A DNA stretch of 64,000 nucleotides. Source: Sphaerisporangium viridialbum (GTDB lineage Bacteria; Actinomycetota; Actinomycetes; Streptosporangiales; Streptosporangiaceae). This document shows, piece by piece, positions 27,082-35,810 of the stretch. The first letter of the stretch is position 1. Each line of letters opens with the position of its first letter. The DNA is taken from assembly GCF_049674955.1 (NCBI RefSeq), contig NZ_CP187232.1:4650001-4714000 (forward strand). Direction: 5' to 3'. The position numbers and the translations under genes were made by a program. The notes under the pieces are model-generated. The model saw nothing but the letters and a program-made list of their open reading frames with translations. It was not told the origin of the DNA and did not search any database.

Positions 27082-27582
27082 CTATGCGGGTCCGTCATGC
27101 TGCGGGATGTAGCGGGCGCGCATGGCGAGGCCGGCGGCCGGGCCGGCGGTGAAGACGAACGCGCGGCTGTCGTCCAGGCGGCGGCCGGTCCTGGCGTCGA
27201 TCACGACGGGCTCGACCTCCTCTCCGGTGGCCGCGTCGACCAGGATCATGCTGCGCTCCTCGGGTGCCAGGCGGGCGTTGCCCCAGGCGGCCATCGCGAC
27301 GATGACCGGGCGCAATGAATGGCCCAGTTCGGTCAGCACGTACTCGTGACGCACAGGGTTCGTCTGGTAGGGGCGGCGCTCCAGGAGGCCGTCGGTGACC
27401 AGGGACTTGAGCCGGCTGGTGAGCATGCTGGAGGAGATGCGCAGGTTCTCCTGGAACTGGTCGAAGCGGGTGTAGCCGTCGAACGCGTCGTGCAGGAGCA
27501 ACAGGGTCCACCACTCGCCGATGTGCTCGATCGTGTCGGACAGCGGGCACTCGCGGTCTTCTTTCCTGGTCCGGGCCGGCAT
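27082..27582 (-). CDS. HxlR-family transcriptional regulator
   Basis: 166 residues. The HxlR winged-helix pattern is clear: ECPLSDTIEHIGEWWTLLLL, HDAFDGYTRFDQFQENLRIS, SSMLTSRLKSLVTDGLLERR, PYQTNPVRHEYVLTELGHSL. The N-terminal Cys at about residue 11 is the redox-sensing position in family members such as HypR/YodB. The C-terminal extension (ILVDAATGEEVEPVVIDART) is typical of actinobacterial forms. Start ATG 27582 has GGGAGG upstream. It is divergent from the NTF2-like/SDR pair, and a 12-bp perfect dyad lies between them. Confidence 0.88.
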   Translation of the reverse strand: MPARTRKEDRECPLSDTIEHIGEWWTLLLLHDAFDGYTRFDQFQENLRISSSMLTSRLKSLVTDGLLERRPYQTNPVRHEYVLTELGHSLRPVIVAMAAWGNARLAPEERSMILVDAATGEEVEPVVIDARTGRRLDDSRAFVFTAGPAAGLAMRARYIPQHDGPA

Positions 27583-27596
27583 GGACACCCCTCCCA

Positions 27597-27645
27597 CAGT
27601 CACTGCTATTATCAAAGTAAGTCACTCTCATTTTAGCAGTGACTG
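27597..27645. promoter_or_regulatory. HxlR operator candidate
   Basis: CAGTCACTGCTA (27597-27608) and TAGCAGTGACTG (27634-27645) are perfect inverted repeats. Between them AAGTAAGTCACT carries a further half-site. The position between divergent starts fits autoregulation and control of the NTF2-like/SDR operon. Confidence 0.65.
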
Positions 27646-27689
27646 ATGTGCGTGCGCGACACCCACTATCTACGTGCGAGGAACATGCC

Positions 27690-28043
27690 ATGCCCCAAAA
27701 CCAGGCGATCGCCTTTGGCGCGCTGCCCGGCGTTATCACCGCCTACCTCACGGCCCACCGCGACCGTGACATCGCGGCTCAGCTCGGCCTGTTCGCCGCC
27801 GACGCCACAGTGGTCGACGAAGGCCACAGCCATGCCGGGACCATCGCCATCGCCGCGTGGATGAAGCGTTCCGCCGGCGCCTACACGTACACGATCACGC
27901 CGATCGCCGCCGAGCAGTCCGGTGAGGGCGACTACACCATCACCCAGCACCTGGCCGGCGACTTCCCCGGGGGCACCGTGGACCTGCGCTTCCGCTTCGC
28001 CCTGGGCGACGGCCTCATCCGGCACCTGGTCATCGAGCCATGA
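27690..28043 (+). CDS. NTF2-like (SnoaL-type) protein
   Basis: 117 residues of the cone-shaped NTF2/SnoaL fold: ITAYLTAHRDRDIAAQLGLF, AADATVVDEGHSHAGTIAIA, AWMKRSAGAYTYTITPIAAE, TVDLRFRFALGDGLIRHLVI. Members are small-molecule-binding proteins or isomerases; no catalytic pair can be assigned with certainty. GAGGAA lies before ATG 27690. Its end overlaps the SDR start by four bases (ATGA), so the two are co-translated and likely act on the same substrate. Confidence 0.8.
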   Translation: MPQNQAIAFGALPGVITAYLTAHRDRDIAAQLGLFAADATVVDEGHSHAGTIAIAAWMKRSAGAYTYTITPIAAEQSGEGDYTITQHLAGDFPGGTVDLRFRFALGDGLIRHLVIEP

Positions 28044-28885
28044 ACAGGACCTGGTTCATCACCGGAGGCACCCCCGGCGGGTTTGGCGTGGCCTTCGCCG
28101 ACGCCGCCCTGGAGGCCGGCGACCGCGTCGCCCTGACCGCACGCAGGCCCGAGGAGCTGCGCAACTGGGCCGAGCCTTACGGCGACAGGGTGCTGACGCT
28201 CCGGCTCGACGTCACCGACACCCGGCAGGTCCACCAGGCCGTCGCCACCGCCGAGGCGCACTTCGGCGGCATCGACGTCCTGATCAACAACGCCGGACGC
28301 GGCTGGTACGGCTCGGTGGAGGGCATGGACGATGCGGCCGTCAGACAGCTGTTCGAGCTGAACTTCTTCAGTGTCCTGGCGGTCACCCGCGCCGTCCTGC
28401 CCGGCATGCGCGCCCGGCGCAGCGGGTGGATCATCAACGTCTCATCCGTCGCCGGACTGAGAGGGGTGCTCGGCTTCGGTTACTACACCGCGGCCAAGCA
28501 CGCCGTCGAGGGCATGACCGACGTCCTGCGCCAGGAGGTGGCACCGCTGGGCGTCAAGGTGCTGGCCGTGCAGCCGGGGGCCTTCCGCACCCGCGCCTAC
28601 GCCGGATTTGCCGGCGAGCCGGTGCGAGAGAGCGTCGAGGACTACCGGCCGATGCTGGAGAGCGTCCGGACGACCATGATCGAGCAGGACGGCAACCAGC
28701 CCGGAAACCCCCTTCAGGGCGCGCGGGCCGTCGTGGCCGCGATCGACCAGGACGATCCGCCCCACCGTCTGGTGCTTGGGGGCGCGGGGTACGACGCGGT
28801 GATCAGCGAGCTGGAGTCCATGATCACTGAGATCCGCGCCCACGAGAACGTCTCCCGCTCCGTGGACTTCCCCCCAGGCCGATGA
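28040..28885 (+). CDS. Short-chain dehydrogenase/reductase
   Basis: 281 residues, classical SDR. Cofactor motif ITGGTPGGFGVAFADA (TGxxxGxG region), NNAG at DVLINNAGRGWYG, catalytic Ser in INVSSVAGLRG and Tyr/Lys in GYYTAAKHAVEGM. The C-terminal VQPGAFRTRAYAGFAGEP fits the group often annotated as oxidoreductases on ketone or alcohol substrates. Arg in the second strand (LTARRPEEL) suggests NADP. It is coupled to the NTF2-like gene and faces the HxlR regulator; such units respond to electrophiles or oxidants. Confidence 0.9.
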   Translation: MNRTWFITGGTPGGFGVAFADAALEAGDRVALTARRPEELRNWAEPYGDRVLTLRLDVTDTRQVHQAVATAEAHFGGIDVLINNAGRGWYGSVEGMDDAAVRQLFELNFFSVLAVTRAVLPGMRARRSGWIINVSSVAGLRGVLGFGYYTAAKHAVEGMTDVLRQEVAPLGVKVLAVQPGAFRTRAYAGFAGEPVRESVEDYRPMLESVRTTMIEQDGNQPGNPLQGARAVVAAIDQDDPPHRLVLGGAGYDAVISELESMITEIRAHENVSRSVDFPPGR

Positions 28886-29049
28886 CCCGTCACGCCCGAG
28901 TGAGACGGAGTCTGCGACCCACACCAGCCAGGCCAAAGCTGTCAGCTGCTGAGGTCATCGTCATGGACGTCCCCCGGATTCCCCCAGCGGCCGTAACCCT
29001 CCAGGCAGCTCAGGCAGGGCGAAGGAGTATCGGCCCAGCATGTTCACGT

Positions 29050-29250
29050 GTGTATGGATGAAGGGCCGTGGAAGATGCGCCGGGCCAGGGCGTGGCGGCC
29101 TTCCTGCAGGTTGGACTGGGCTTTGATCTCGTGCCGGTAGGCCGGCTCAACTCCATGCCGATCATGGAACTCGCAGAACGAGGTGAGAGCTGCGAGCTTG
29201 CGGTTGACGCTGGCGGCCGAGCAATGGTGCTCGACGGTGTTCATCGGACA
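29050..29250 (-). pseudogene. Tyrosine recombinase, N-terminal-domain fragment
   Basis: Reads MNTVEHHCSAASVNRKLAAL and TSFCEFHDRHGVEPAYRHEI, the SAM-like core-binding domain of integrases, in which SVNRKLAALSSF is diagnostic. The catalytic domain is missing. The surrounding 28886-29050 has nothing I can support. Confidence 0.5.
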
Positions 29251-29360
29251 AGAACTCGACCGGCGCCGTGAACCTCCCATAGGTCTACGACAAGACCCTC
29301 GAAGGCTCCCGGTCGCCATCATCGGCGGTCAAACCGATGCTCACCAGGTCAAACGCTTAG

Positions 29361-29570
29361 CGCACGATCCGGTTCCGATGTTCCTCAGACCCCTACATCG
29401 AGCATGCCGCTCCAGGACCAGACAACGCCGAGCTGCGCAAATTCGCCAGAGCTGCCATCGAATTCGCCCAACGGGTGAAACACAGCCCCACCTCCTCACG
29501 ACGCGAGGCAGGCGTGGCCGCCGACACCGTCATCCTCCTGGCCAACATCTTGCGGCGACTTCAGGACTGA
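29361..29570 (+). pseudogene. Unrecognised C-terminal coding fragment
   Basis: An open stretch after a TAG at 29358 reads DPYIEHAAPGPDNAELRKFA, RAAIEFAQRVKHSPTSSRRE, AGVAADTVILLANILRRLQD and stops at 29568-29570. Codon use and helix pattern look genuine, but there is no start. Family unknown. Confidence 0.4.
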
Positions 29571-29854
29571 GCAGCTAGCGAGCCCGCGTGCTCGACTCCG
29601 CCGAGTGCCACACCTAATGAGAACTACCGGGTCGCGCCTTCGGGCAGACTCGGGTCCGGTTGCCGCCGGTGGGTGAGCACTCTCGGAACCTGGACTTTGA
29701 GTCCCATTGACAGATCGTGCCCCTGCCGGTGGGTCGGGAAGATGGACCGCTGATGGGATGTCGTGCCCGCCGTCGTGTGATGGCGTGAGCACTTGATCAT
29801 TAGGTTGCGGAGGTTCTCCCGCGGGCTGCTGAACGTGGCTGTCGAGGATGGGAG

Positions 29855-29989
29855 ACCGAGTTGCTGTTCGTCGGGGACGACTGGGCTGAGGATCATCATG
29901 ACGTTGAGCTGCAGGACAAGCAGGGGCGACGGCTGGCCAAGGCTCGTCTGGAGGAGGGCATCGCGGGGATCGCCCGGCTGCACGGCTGA
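29855..29989 (+). pseudogene. IS110-family transposase, N-terminal stub
   Basis: TELLFVGDDWAEDHHDVELQ, then DKQGRRLAKARLEEGIAGIA, RLHG-stop. The VGDDWAxxHHD motif holds the first acidic residue of the DEDD (RuvC-like) domain of IS110 transposases. The frame ends after 44 codons; the rest of the gene is absent. Confidence 0.65.
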
Positions 29990-30022
29990 TCGGGCAGCAG
30001 TTGGCAGACCGCCGAGCTTCAG

Positions 30023-30412
30023 CGCTTGCTGGCCGCCCGGGACGGCGAACTCGCCGTGGCCCAGGAGAAGGCCCGCGCCGCAGCAGAGCGCGCGCAAGCC
30101 GCTCGAGCCGACTGGGACCGCGCCGGCGAGCAGGCCGACCGGCGCGTGCAGGCCGCCGAGCAGCGAGCCCGGCAGGCCGAACAGGCCACCGAGGTGGCCC
30201 GGCAGGAAGTCCAACAGCTACGTGCAGACGCCGAGCGGCAACTGGCCACGCTCACCACCGCGCACCATGCCCAGGTCGCCGCGATCACCGCCCGGGCCGA
30301 CGACGCCATCGAACGCGCCCGGCGAGCCGAGACCCAGGCCGATGCCGCCGCCCAGGAACTGCAGACGCTGCGCACCCAACACGCCCACGAATCCGCAGGC
30401 AAGGAGGGCTGA
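30023..30412 (+). pseudogene. Coiled-coil fragment related to the 52.2-kb protein
   Basis: About 128 residues of continuous heptads rich in Ala, Glu, Arg and Gln (AEQRARQAEQATEVARQEVQ) with no N-terminal domain. Composition and repeat type resemble the long coiled coil at 52204-53460. As there, recombinase sequence lies nearby (29050-29250), so both may come from the same kind of mobile element. Translation could begin at TTG or GTG codons, so it may still be made. Confidence 0.45.
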
Positions 30413-30716
30413 CCTCGCAAGGGCTGGCCGCCGGGTAGCGCTTCTAATACGCGCCACCGATCACGCGAACAGGGAGCCACAAGTTGCGAGTCCACCCTGA
30501 AGGTCTAATTGCCGGCCGTTCCGGCCGGACTTCACCTTTTCCCGGCCACCTGTCCACGTTCCGAGGACGCGGACAGGCGCCGGATAAAGCTGCGGAAGGG
30601 CAGGGGTGCCAGTCCGAGGGAATCCCCGCCGTCCCGCTCAAGGCGGATGAGATGCGCCTGAGGCAGGCAACCGGACACGCGTGACGTACCACACCTACCG
30701 CGACATCGCCATCCGA
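30413..30716. other. Intergenic region
   Basis: No gene I can support. GGCCGTTCCGGCC at about 30512-30524 forms a short hairpin. It lies between the coiled-coil relic and the 3' end of the secreted-protein gene. Confidence 0.3.
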
Positions 30717-31280
30717 TCAATCGCAGTCCATGGCTTTGTCCTGGCCACAGATGACGAACTCGACGGGTATGCGCAGGGTCCGGACGTGCCCGGCACTGGT
30801 GTACGTGAGGTTCAGCGCCGTGCCGGACGCGGTGGCCTCTCCGGTTCGGGATACCTGCACCACCAGTTCGGCGAACCGCGGGATCTCCTCCTCCGGCGGT
30901 GGGCAGACCTCCGTGATCGGCTGGGGCCCGGTCGCGATTCCCTTGCGACGCAGGGTGGTGGGCTCTCCTCCCCCGGTCCCGTTACTGTAGGCCGGCGTGT
31001 AGCGGGGGCGCAGCGCGAACGCCTCCAGCCTGATCCCTCCCCGCGGGCGTTCGAAGCCGACGTTCGTCACCATGACCCTGCCCGGCCTGTCCAGGCATAC
31101 CGGCATGTCGCCGAACAGGTACGGCTGCCGCGGAGTGCTCTTCCACATGCCGGTGCCGAACCCACTGGTGTCGCCCGGTTCTACCAGAGCCGGCACGACC
31201 TGGACGGTGTCCGCCCCGCTCAACCCGGCGACCACAAGGGCGGACAACAGGACCGCCCGGATGCTCCCGATCGTTGTCAC
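30717..31280 (-). CDS. Secreted protein of unknown function
   Basis: 187 residues. The N-terminus MTTIGSIRAVLLSALVVAGL is a signal peptide. The mature part has a beta-rich pattern (PYLFGDMPVCLDRPGRVMVT, NVGFERPRGGIRLEAFALRP) and four Cys that could pair (VCLD, EVCPP, ICGQ, DCD at the end). Such proteins are frequent in actinomycete secretomes with no known role. It reads away from the pRiA4b-type fragment. Confidence 0.65.
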   Translation of the reverse strand: MTTIGSIRAVLLSALVVAGLSGADTVQVVPALVEPGDTSGFGTGMWKSTPRQPYLFGDMPVCLDRPGRVMVTNVGFERPRGGIRLEAFALRPRYTPAYSNGTGGGEPTTLRRKGIATGPQPITEVCPPPEEEIPRFAELVVQVSRTGEATASGTALNLTYTSAGHVRTLRIPVEFVICGQDKAMDCD

Positions 31281-31442
31281 GCCTCATCATCACGGCGTAC
31301 CGCCCGCCACGTCGACCCACGTCCCCGGCTCGGCGCATCGGCGGGCCGTTCAGACGGCCGAGCGTGATCGCCGGGGCATCCGGCGGCCAGCCGTGCGGCT
31401 GGGCTCAGCTATGGCGGCCGAAGGCCCGCCGGCGCCACGAGA

Positions 31443-32087
31443 GCACCTGACCAGTTCCGCTTCCTGCACCTGTTCGCCTGCGGGTGGGAGGAGTACGGCG
31501 ACAACGCCAAGGATGAGACGGCGGTGACGCTGGCCGGTGTGCTGCCCCGGCCGGGCGGTCGGCTGGCCTACCGCTACGACTTCGGCGACTGCTGGGACCA
31601 CGACGTCGAGGTGGAGAAGGTCCACCAGGCCGCCAAGAACACCACCCACCCGCGGTGCCCTGCCGGTGGCCGGGCCTGCCCACCCGAAGACAGCGGCGGC
31701 CCCGAAGGGTTCGCCGCGCATCTGTGGGCGCTTGGGCACCGCAAGGGCTGGAAGTACGCCCAGGCGCGCGAGGTCTTCGGATCGGGCAGGTGGGACGGCG
31801 CCGCGTGGGACAAGGCGGAGGTGAACGCCGAGCTCGCCGCGCTGGCCGGGCGGTGGGCGCAGCGCGCCGCCGACCAGGCGAGAGCCGAGCAGCCGGCGGC
31901 GGTCCCGGGCCCGATCGAGGCCTCGCCCGGCCCGGTCTCCCCCGGGAGCGGCCGTCCCGGAAACGGTTCGTTTGCGGGACACCGGGTCTCGCTGATTCGG
32001 CCGCCGGTGCGGTCTCAGTCCGTATTGCCGGTCTGTTGCCTGGTTCGGCTGTTGCGTAGTTCGCGGAGGTCGGGGATGTGGTTGTAG
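31443..32087 (+). pseudogene. Plasmid pRiA4b ORF-3-like protein, truncated at both ends
   Basis: The diagnostic motif RLAYRYDFGDCWDHDVEVEK is present, preceded by FRFLHLFACGWEEYGDNAKD and followed by PRCPAGGRACPPEDSGGPEG and GWKYAQAREVFGSGRWDGAA. The family occurs on plasmids and islands and its function is unknown. The N-terminal strand-turn region is missing upstream of 31443, and beyond about 31980 the frame is antisense to the resolvase gene, so the natural C-terminus is also replaced. Confidence 0.65.
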
Positions 32088-32689
32088 AGCGTCCCGGGGC
32101 TGACCCCGAGCAGCTTGGCGATCGCGGTGATGCTGTGGTCGGGGTTGGGCAGCAGGTCACGGGCCGCGCGGATGAGGTCTGGAGACATGACGGTGGGGCG
32201 GCCACCGACGCGGCCGCGGGCGCGAGCGGCGGCCAGGCCTTCGCGGGTGCCGGAGATGATGAGCTCGCGGATGAACTCCGCCAGGGCGGCGAAGACGTGG
32301 AAGACCAGGCGCCCGCCGGGGGTGGTGGTGTCGAGGTTCTCGTGCAGGGAGGTGAAGCCGACTTCGCGCCGGCGTAGTTCGGCCACCGTGGTGATGAGGT
32401 CTTGCAGGGAGCGCGACAGCCGGTCCAGCGACGGGACGACGAGGGTGTCGCCGGGCTGCATGAACGCTAGCGCCGCGGCGAGCTCGGGCCGGTCGGTGTC
32501 CTTGCCGGACTTCTTCTCGGCGAAGCTGCGCCGGCACCCGGCGGCCTTGAGGGCGTCGAGCTGCCGCTCGAGGTTCTGCCCGCCGGTCGACACGCGCGCG
32601 TATCCGATCTTGATGCCGGTCGGGGCGGCGGGCTCGGCGGGGAGCAGGTCCTGTGACGGCTGAGCGGGCGTCGCTGGAGGCGTGGTCAC
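32015..32689 (-). CDS. Serine recombinase (resolvase/invertase)
   Basis: 224 residues, complete. Catalytic domain: IGYARVSTGGQNLERQLDAL (nucleophile Ser in ARVST), DTLVVPSLDRLSRSLQDLIT (the R..R active-site helix), GRLVFHVFAALAEFIRELII and the linker TREGLAAARARGRVGGRPTV; the DNA-binding HTH is HSITAIAKLLGVSPGTLYNH. The first 24 residues are an extra Pro/Ala-rich leader; the true start may be nearer 32617. A 32-bp palindrome at 32792 lies upstream and may be its site. It is probably responsible for mobility of the adjacent conflict module. Confidence 0.88.
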   Translation of the reverse strand: MTTPPATPAQPSQDLLPAEPAAPTGIKIGYARVSTGGQNLERQLDALKAAGCRRSFAEKKSGKDTDRPELAAALAFMQPGDTLVVPSLDRLSRSLQDLITTVAELRRREVGFTSLHENLDTTTPGGRLVFHVFAALAEFIRELIISGTREGLAAARARGRVGGRPTVMSPDLIRAARDLLPNPDHSITAIAKLLGVSPGTLYNHIPDLRELRNSRTRQQTGNTD

Positions 32690-32791
32690 CCTGGGATCAT
32701 GTCAGAAAACGGCTTCCGAGGGTTGTTGACACCTGGGGTTTTTGAAGGAGTTGTTGAAGGGCTTTCGGGGGTCTCAGGGCACCTGGCTGAG

Positions 32792-32823
32792 GGTCTTCAA
32801 TTAACGATCGTTTATTGAAGACC
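32792..32823. repeat. 32-bp palindrome upstream of the resolvase gene
   Basis: GGTCTTCAAT at 32792-32801 and ATTGAAGACC at 32814-32823 flank an AACGATCGTT centre; only one base pair fails. Its location about 100 bp upstream of the resolvase start is where res subsites or an autoregulatory operator usually lie. Confidence 0.65.
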
Positions 32824-32923
32824 AGACACCCCGCGATCGGCGATAGCTGCACTGAAGTGCTCGACAGTCGTGTCTCGATCCGGCACCGGATACAGCGGTC
32901 CAGCCCGCCACGATGACGGCCCG

Positions 32924-35284
32924 TCAGCTTGGCTCCGCAGCATCATCAGCGCTGATGTTCAGCCATTCCATGACGGCCAAGGAATGCTCCAGCTCTTGCT
33001 GATGCACCGCTGGACGAATTTGAGCCAGGGTACGGCGGATGGTGACGGCTTCGGTGATCGCCTCCAGTGCCTCCTCCCCCCGCCCCAGATCCCCCAGCTG
33101 GACTGACTGGTTGTTCAGGCTGGTGGCGAGGTCGGGCAGGCTGGATGGATCGGTTTGTCTCCGCTGGTGGTCGACCAGGCGGGTGCTCAGATCGGCGGCC
33201 CATCCGGCCAGCGCGTAACTGGTGCGGGGAAGTTCACCGGACCAACGGACCAGGTCGGCCGGGGTGGTGGCGGGGTCATCGATCATGCGTTGTAGTGCGG
33301 CCAGCAGTGGGCCGGGAGCCTCGATCTGGGTGACCACCTGGATCGCCGGCTCGGTAGTGACCTGTGGATGGCGCGCGCACAGGCCGGTCAGCGCCTCGTC
33401 CAGGCGGTGCTCGAAGACCGGGTGGGCGGCGGCTCGCGCGTACACCGTCAGCAACTGAGTGACCTGCGCGCTGGTGGCGTCGATGATCAGGTGGTCGGCC
33501 AGGTCGGGGTGGTCGGTGAGGTGGCGGCCGAGGAAGCGCTCGGCGAGCCGGTCGGGCTGCAACCCGCCCCAGGGTGCTTGCTGCACGGCCGGCGGGTACA
33601 GCCCGGTGATCCATGCGCGGACGCGGTCGCGCCGGTCCCGGGGCTGATCGGACAGGCCCGGCACGCGAGCCAGCAGCGCGTCAGCCTGCCGGCGATCGGC
33701 GGCGCCAAGGCCGACGGCGGCGGCCAGCGCATCGGCCAGCGTGGCCATGCTCACCGCCGGGTACAGGTCGTTCCCGGTCGCGGTGGCCCGCCAGTACCGG
33801 CGTTCATGAACCAGCAGCCGGTCCTCCACCTTCCTCGCGCCACCCTGCCCGTCGCCATCGCCGCCGTCATCACTGTCGCCTGGCCGGTCGTCGGCCGGCG
33901 GGCCGACGGCGCGGTCGAGCAGGTCGGCCAGCGCGGTCATGTGCAACGTCAGCGCGTTGTCCAGCCCCGCCCGGCGGGCCGGCGGGCCGGGCAACGCGGC
34001 GGCCATCTGCCTCCAGGGCCGCTGCTGCCAGCCAGGAAGAACAGCCAGCGCGGCGGCGAACGCGGTCGCGGCCTGCTGGTAGGCATCGGCCTGGGCACCG
34101 GGGCCGGGTTCCAGGGCCGGCAGATCAAGCACCGCCGCGCCCTCCAGCAGGGCCTCAGCCGCCGGTGACTCCTCTCGCAGGGTCTGCCACCAGGATCCGG
34201 CGGTCCGCGCCAGCAACACCACCTTCAACGGCGAACCCCCCTCGTGGCGGGCGCACTCCTCCAGCAGCGCGCTCACCTGCCGCGTGCGGGACTCGGCGTA
34301 GTCGATGACGACCAGCAACGGCGTCGCGGCGTCCTTGATGCCGGCCAGCTGGTCGGCGCCGGCCCGGGCGTCCAGCCAGACCACCGCCCACCCGGCAGCC
34401 GCCAGCTGCCCAGCCAGATGCAAGGCCAGCCGGGTCTTACCCTGCCCGCCGGCGGCATGCAGCAGATGCGCGCCGAACCCCGGCCGCCCCGCCCAGGCGT
34501 GCAGATCCCGCAGGATGGGGTCGCGGCCGTGGAAGGGCACCACCTGCCGGCGCGCCCGCAGCAGCGCCGCCGGGGAAGCCCCCTGCGTCGCGGTGATGGG
34601 GTCGGCGGGTTCGGTCAGTTGCTGGTATTCGATGGGTTCCAGGACCGCGCTGGTCTGCCCGGTGTGTTCGGCCAGCACCGCCCGAAAACCCGGATCGGCC
34701 AGCAGCACGTACGCGGGCACCGCCTCCAGCCGGGAATGTCCCAGCCCCGCCGGATCGGAGGCGATCACCCCGGCCAGCAGATCCCCGCAGAACAACGCCG
34801 CCCCCGACATGCCCCCCCACGGCGAACCATCACGGTCGCTGGGTGGGTGGCCGTCCACGTTCATCACATACCGGTCCCCGACATACCGGTCCCCGGGATT
34901 CAGCGTGCCCGAGGGCTGCCAGAGCTCTGCCGGGCGGTCCTCGCGCTGGGCCAGTGCGGGCAGCCCCCAGCTCTCACATCGGATACCGGGCCGGTAGGTG
35001 ACGGTGCTCCCCCACCGCACCACCCCGCCCTGCGGCGGTTCCCAGGACGGATCCTCAAGGACCACCAGCGCCGCATCATCACGGCCGCCCACGGTTCCCG
35101 CCCACACCACCCGCCCGGCGCAGACACCCGGCCGCCCCGGGCGAAACACCCGAACCTCGCCGCCCGCCCGACCTGCCGGGACCACGGGGCCGGTCACGTG
35201 CGCCGAGGTCAGCACCAGCCGTGGCGCGATCACATACCCCGACCCCCGGCCGGACGAACACGTCACGCCGACCACCCGCCCCAC
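32924..35284 (-). CDS. Trypsin-like protease fused to a STAND NTPase and TPR (conflict-system effector)
   Basis: 786 residues in three parts. (1) S1-type protease, residues 1-200: His29 in LTSAHV, Asp70 in GGRDDAALVVL, Ser160 in WGGMSGAALF, so the triad is complete. (2) STAND/NACHT-like NTPase from about 240: Walker A AAGGQGKTRLAL (279-284), Walker B LLVVIDYAESR (Asp328), then a helical region. (3) A short TPR stretch near the C-terminus (LATSLNNQSVQLGDLGRGEE). By family knowledge such protease-NTPase-TPR proteins are sensors that switch on proteolysis, predicted to act in antiviral or programmed-death defence. The Trypco2 gene 69 bp upstream supports this. The TPR array is short for the family. 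Confidence 0.85.
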   Translation of the reverse strand: MGRVVGVTCSSGRGSGYVIAPRLVLTSAHVTGPVVPAGRAGGEVRVFRPGRPGVCAGRVVWAGTVGGRDDAALVVLEDPSWEPPQGGVVRWGSTVTYRPGIRCESWGLPALAQREDRPAELWQPSGTLNPGDRYVGDRYVMNVDGHPPSDRDGSPWGGMSGAALFCGDLLAGVIASDPAGLGHSRLEAVPAYVLLADPGFRAVLAEHTGQTSAVLEPIEYQQLTEPADPITATQGASPAALLRARRQVVPFHGRDPILRDLHAWAGRPGFGAHLLHAAGGQGKTRLALHLAGQLAAAGWAVVWLDARAGADQLAGIKDAATPLLVVIDYAESRTRQVSALLEECARHEGGSPLKVVLLARTAGSWWQTLREESPAAEALLEGAAVLDLPALEPGPGAQADAYQQAATAFAAALAVLPGWQQRPWRQMAAALPGPPARRAGLDNALTLHMTALADLLDRAVGPPADDRPGDSDDGGDGDGQGGARKVEDRLLVHERRYWRATATGNDLYPAVSMATLADALAAAVGLGAADRRQADALLARVPGLSDQPRDRRDRVRAWITGLYPPAVQQAPWGGLQPDRLAERFLGRHLTDHPDLADHLIIDATSAQVTQLLTVYARAAAHPVFEHRLDEALTGLCARHPQVTTEPAIQVVTQIEAPGPLLAALQRMIDDPATTPADLVRWSGELPRTSYALAGWAADLSTRLVDHQRRQTDPSSLPDLATSLNNQSVQLGDLGRGEEALEAITEAVTIRRTLAQIRPAVHQQELEHSLAVMEWLNISADDAAEPS

Positions 35285-35353
35285 CTGCTTCCTCTATTCG
35301 CCGCCGGGCTGTCGCGCAGGCCTTGGCCGGTCAGCGTGGTCGGCTCACGGCGG

Positions 35354-35728
35354 TCACCGGTGGAAGGTGCCGGAGACCTCGCCCGGGCCATCGGCCACGG
35401 CGGGATCGCCGGCGATCAGCAGATCGGTGCCGTCGGCATGCTTGGGCGTCAGGGTGAGCTTCACCTTGTGGGTACGGCCCCGGCTGACACCGGCCTCGGC
35501 ATCGCCGGTCACCACCCACGCCTTGAACCCGAACTTGGCCTTGGCGTCGGCCTTCAACTCCACGGTGAACTCCAACTCGATCGGCCCCACAGTGAACGCG
35601 ATCTCGCTGCCCAGCCCGCGCACCGCGGCCTCCAGCAGCTCATCACGGACCGCCTGCACCGCATCCGCCAGCTCGATCTCCACCCAAGCCCCTTCACCGC
35701 TCCGGCTCCGCCCGCGACCCAGCCCCAC
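35354..35728 (-). CDS. Trypco2-domain protein (partner of the trypsin-STAND gene)
   Basis: 124 residues. The trypsin-co-occurring domain 2 pattern is clear: WVEIELADAVQAVRDELLEA, IAFTVGPIELEFTVELKADA, FKAWVVTGDAEAGVSRGRTH and KVKLTLTPKHADGTDLLIAG. This small beta-rich domain is known mainly from operons with trypsin-like proteases and STAND NTPases. It is the first gene of the two-gene unit and could be a regulator or adaptor of the protease. The start may be the GTG at the beginning of VEIELADA, which would make it about 15 residues shorter. Confidence 0.75.
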   Translation of the reverse strand: MGLGRGRSRSGEGAWVEIELADAVQAVRDELLEAAVRGLGSEIAFTVGPIELEFTVELKADAKAKFGFKAWVVTGDAEAGVSRGRTHKVKLTLTPKHADGTDLLIAGDPAVADGPGEVSGTFHR

Positions 35729-35810
35729 GCAGATGACGTCATCACGGAATCACTCACCGTAAAACAGACGCCCAGGAGCCGCCCGAAGTTTCCCCGAATA
35801 GACCACGATC

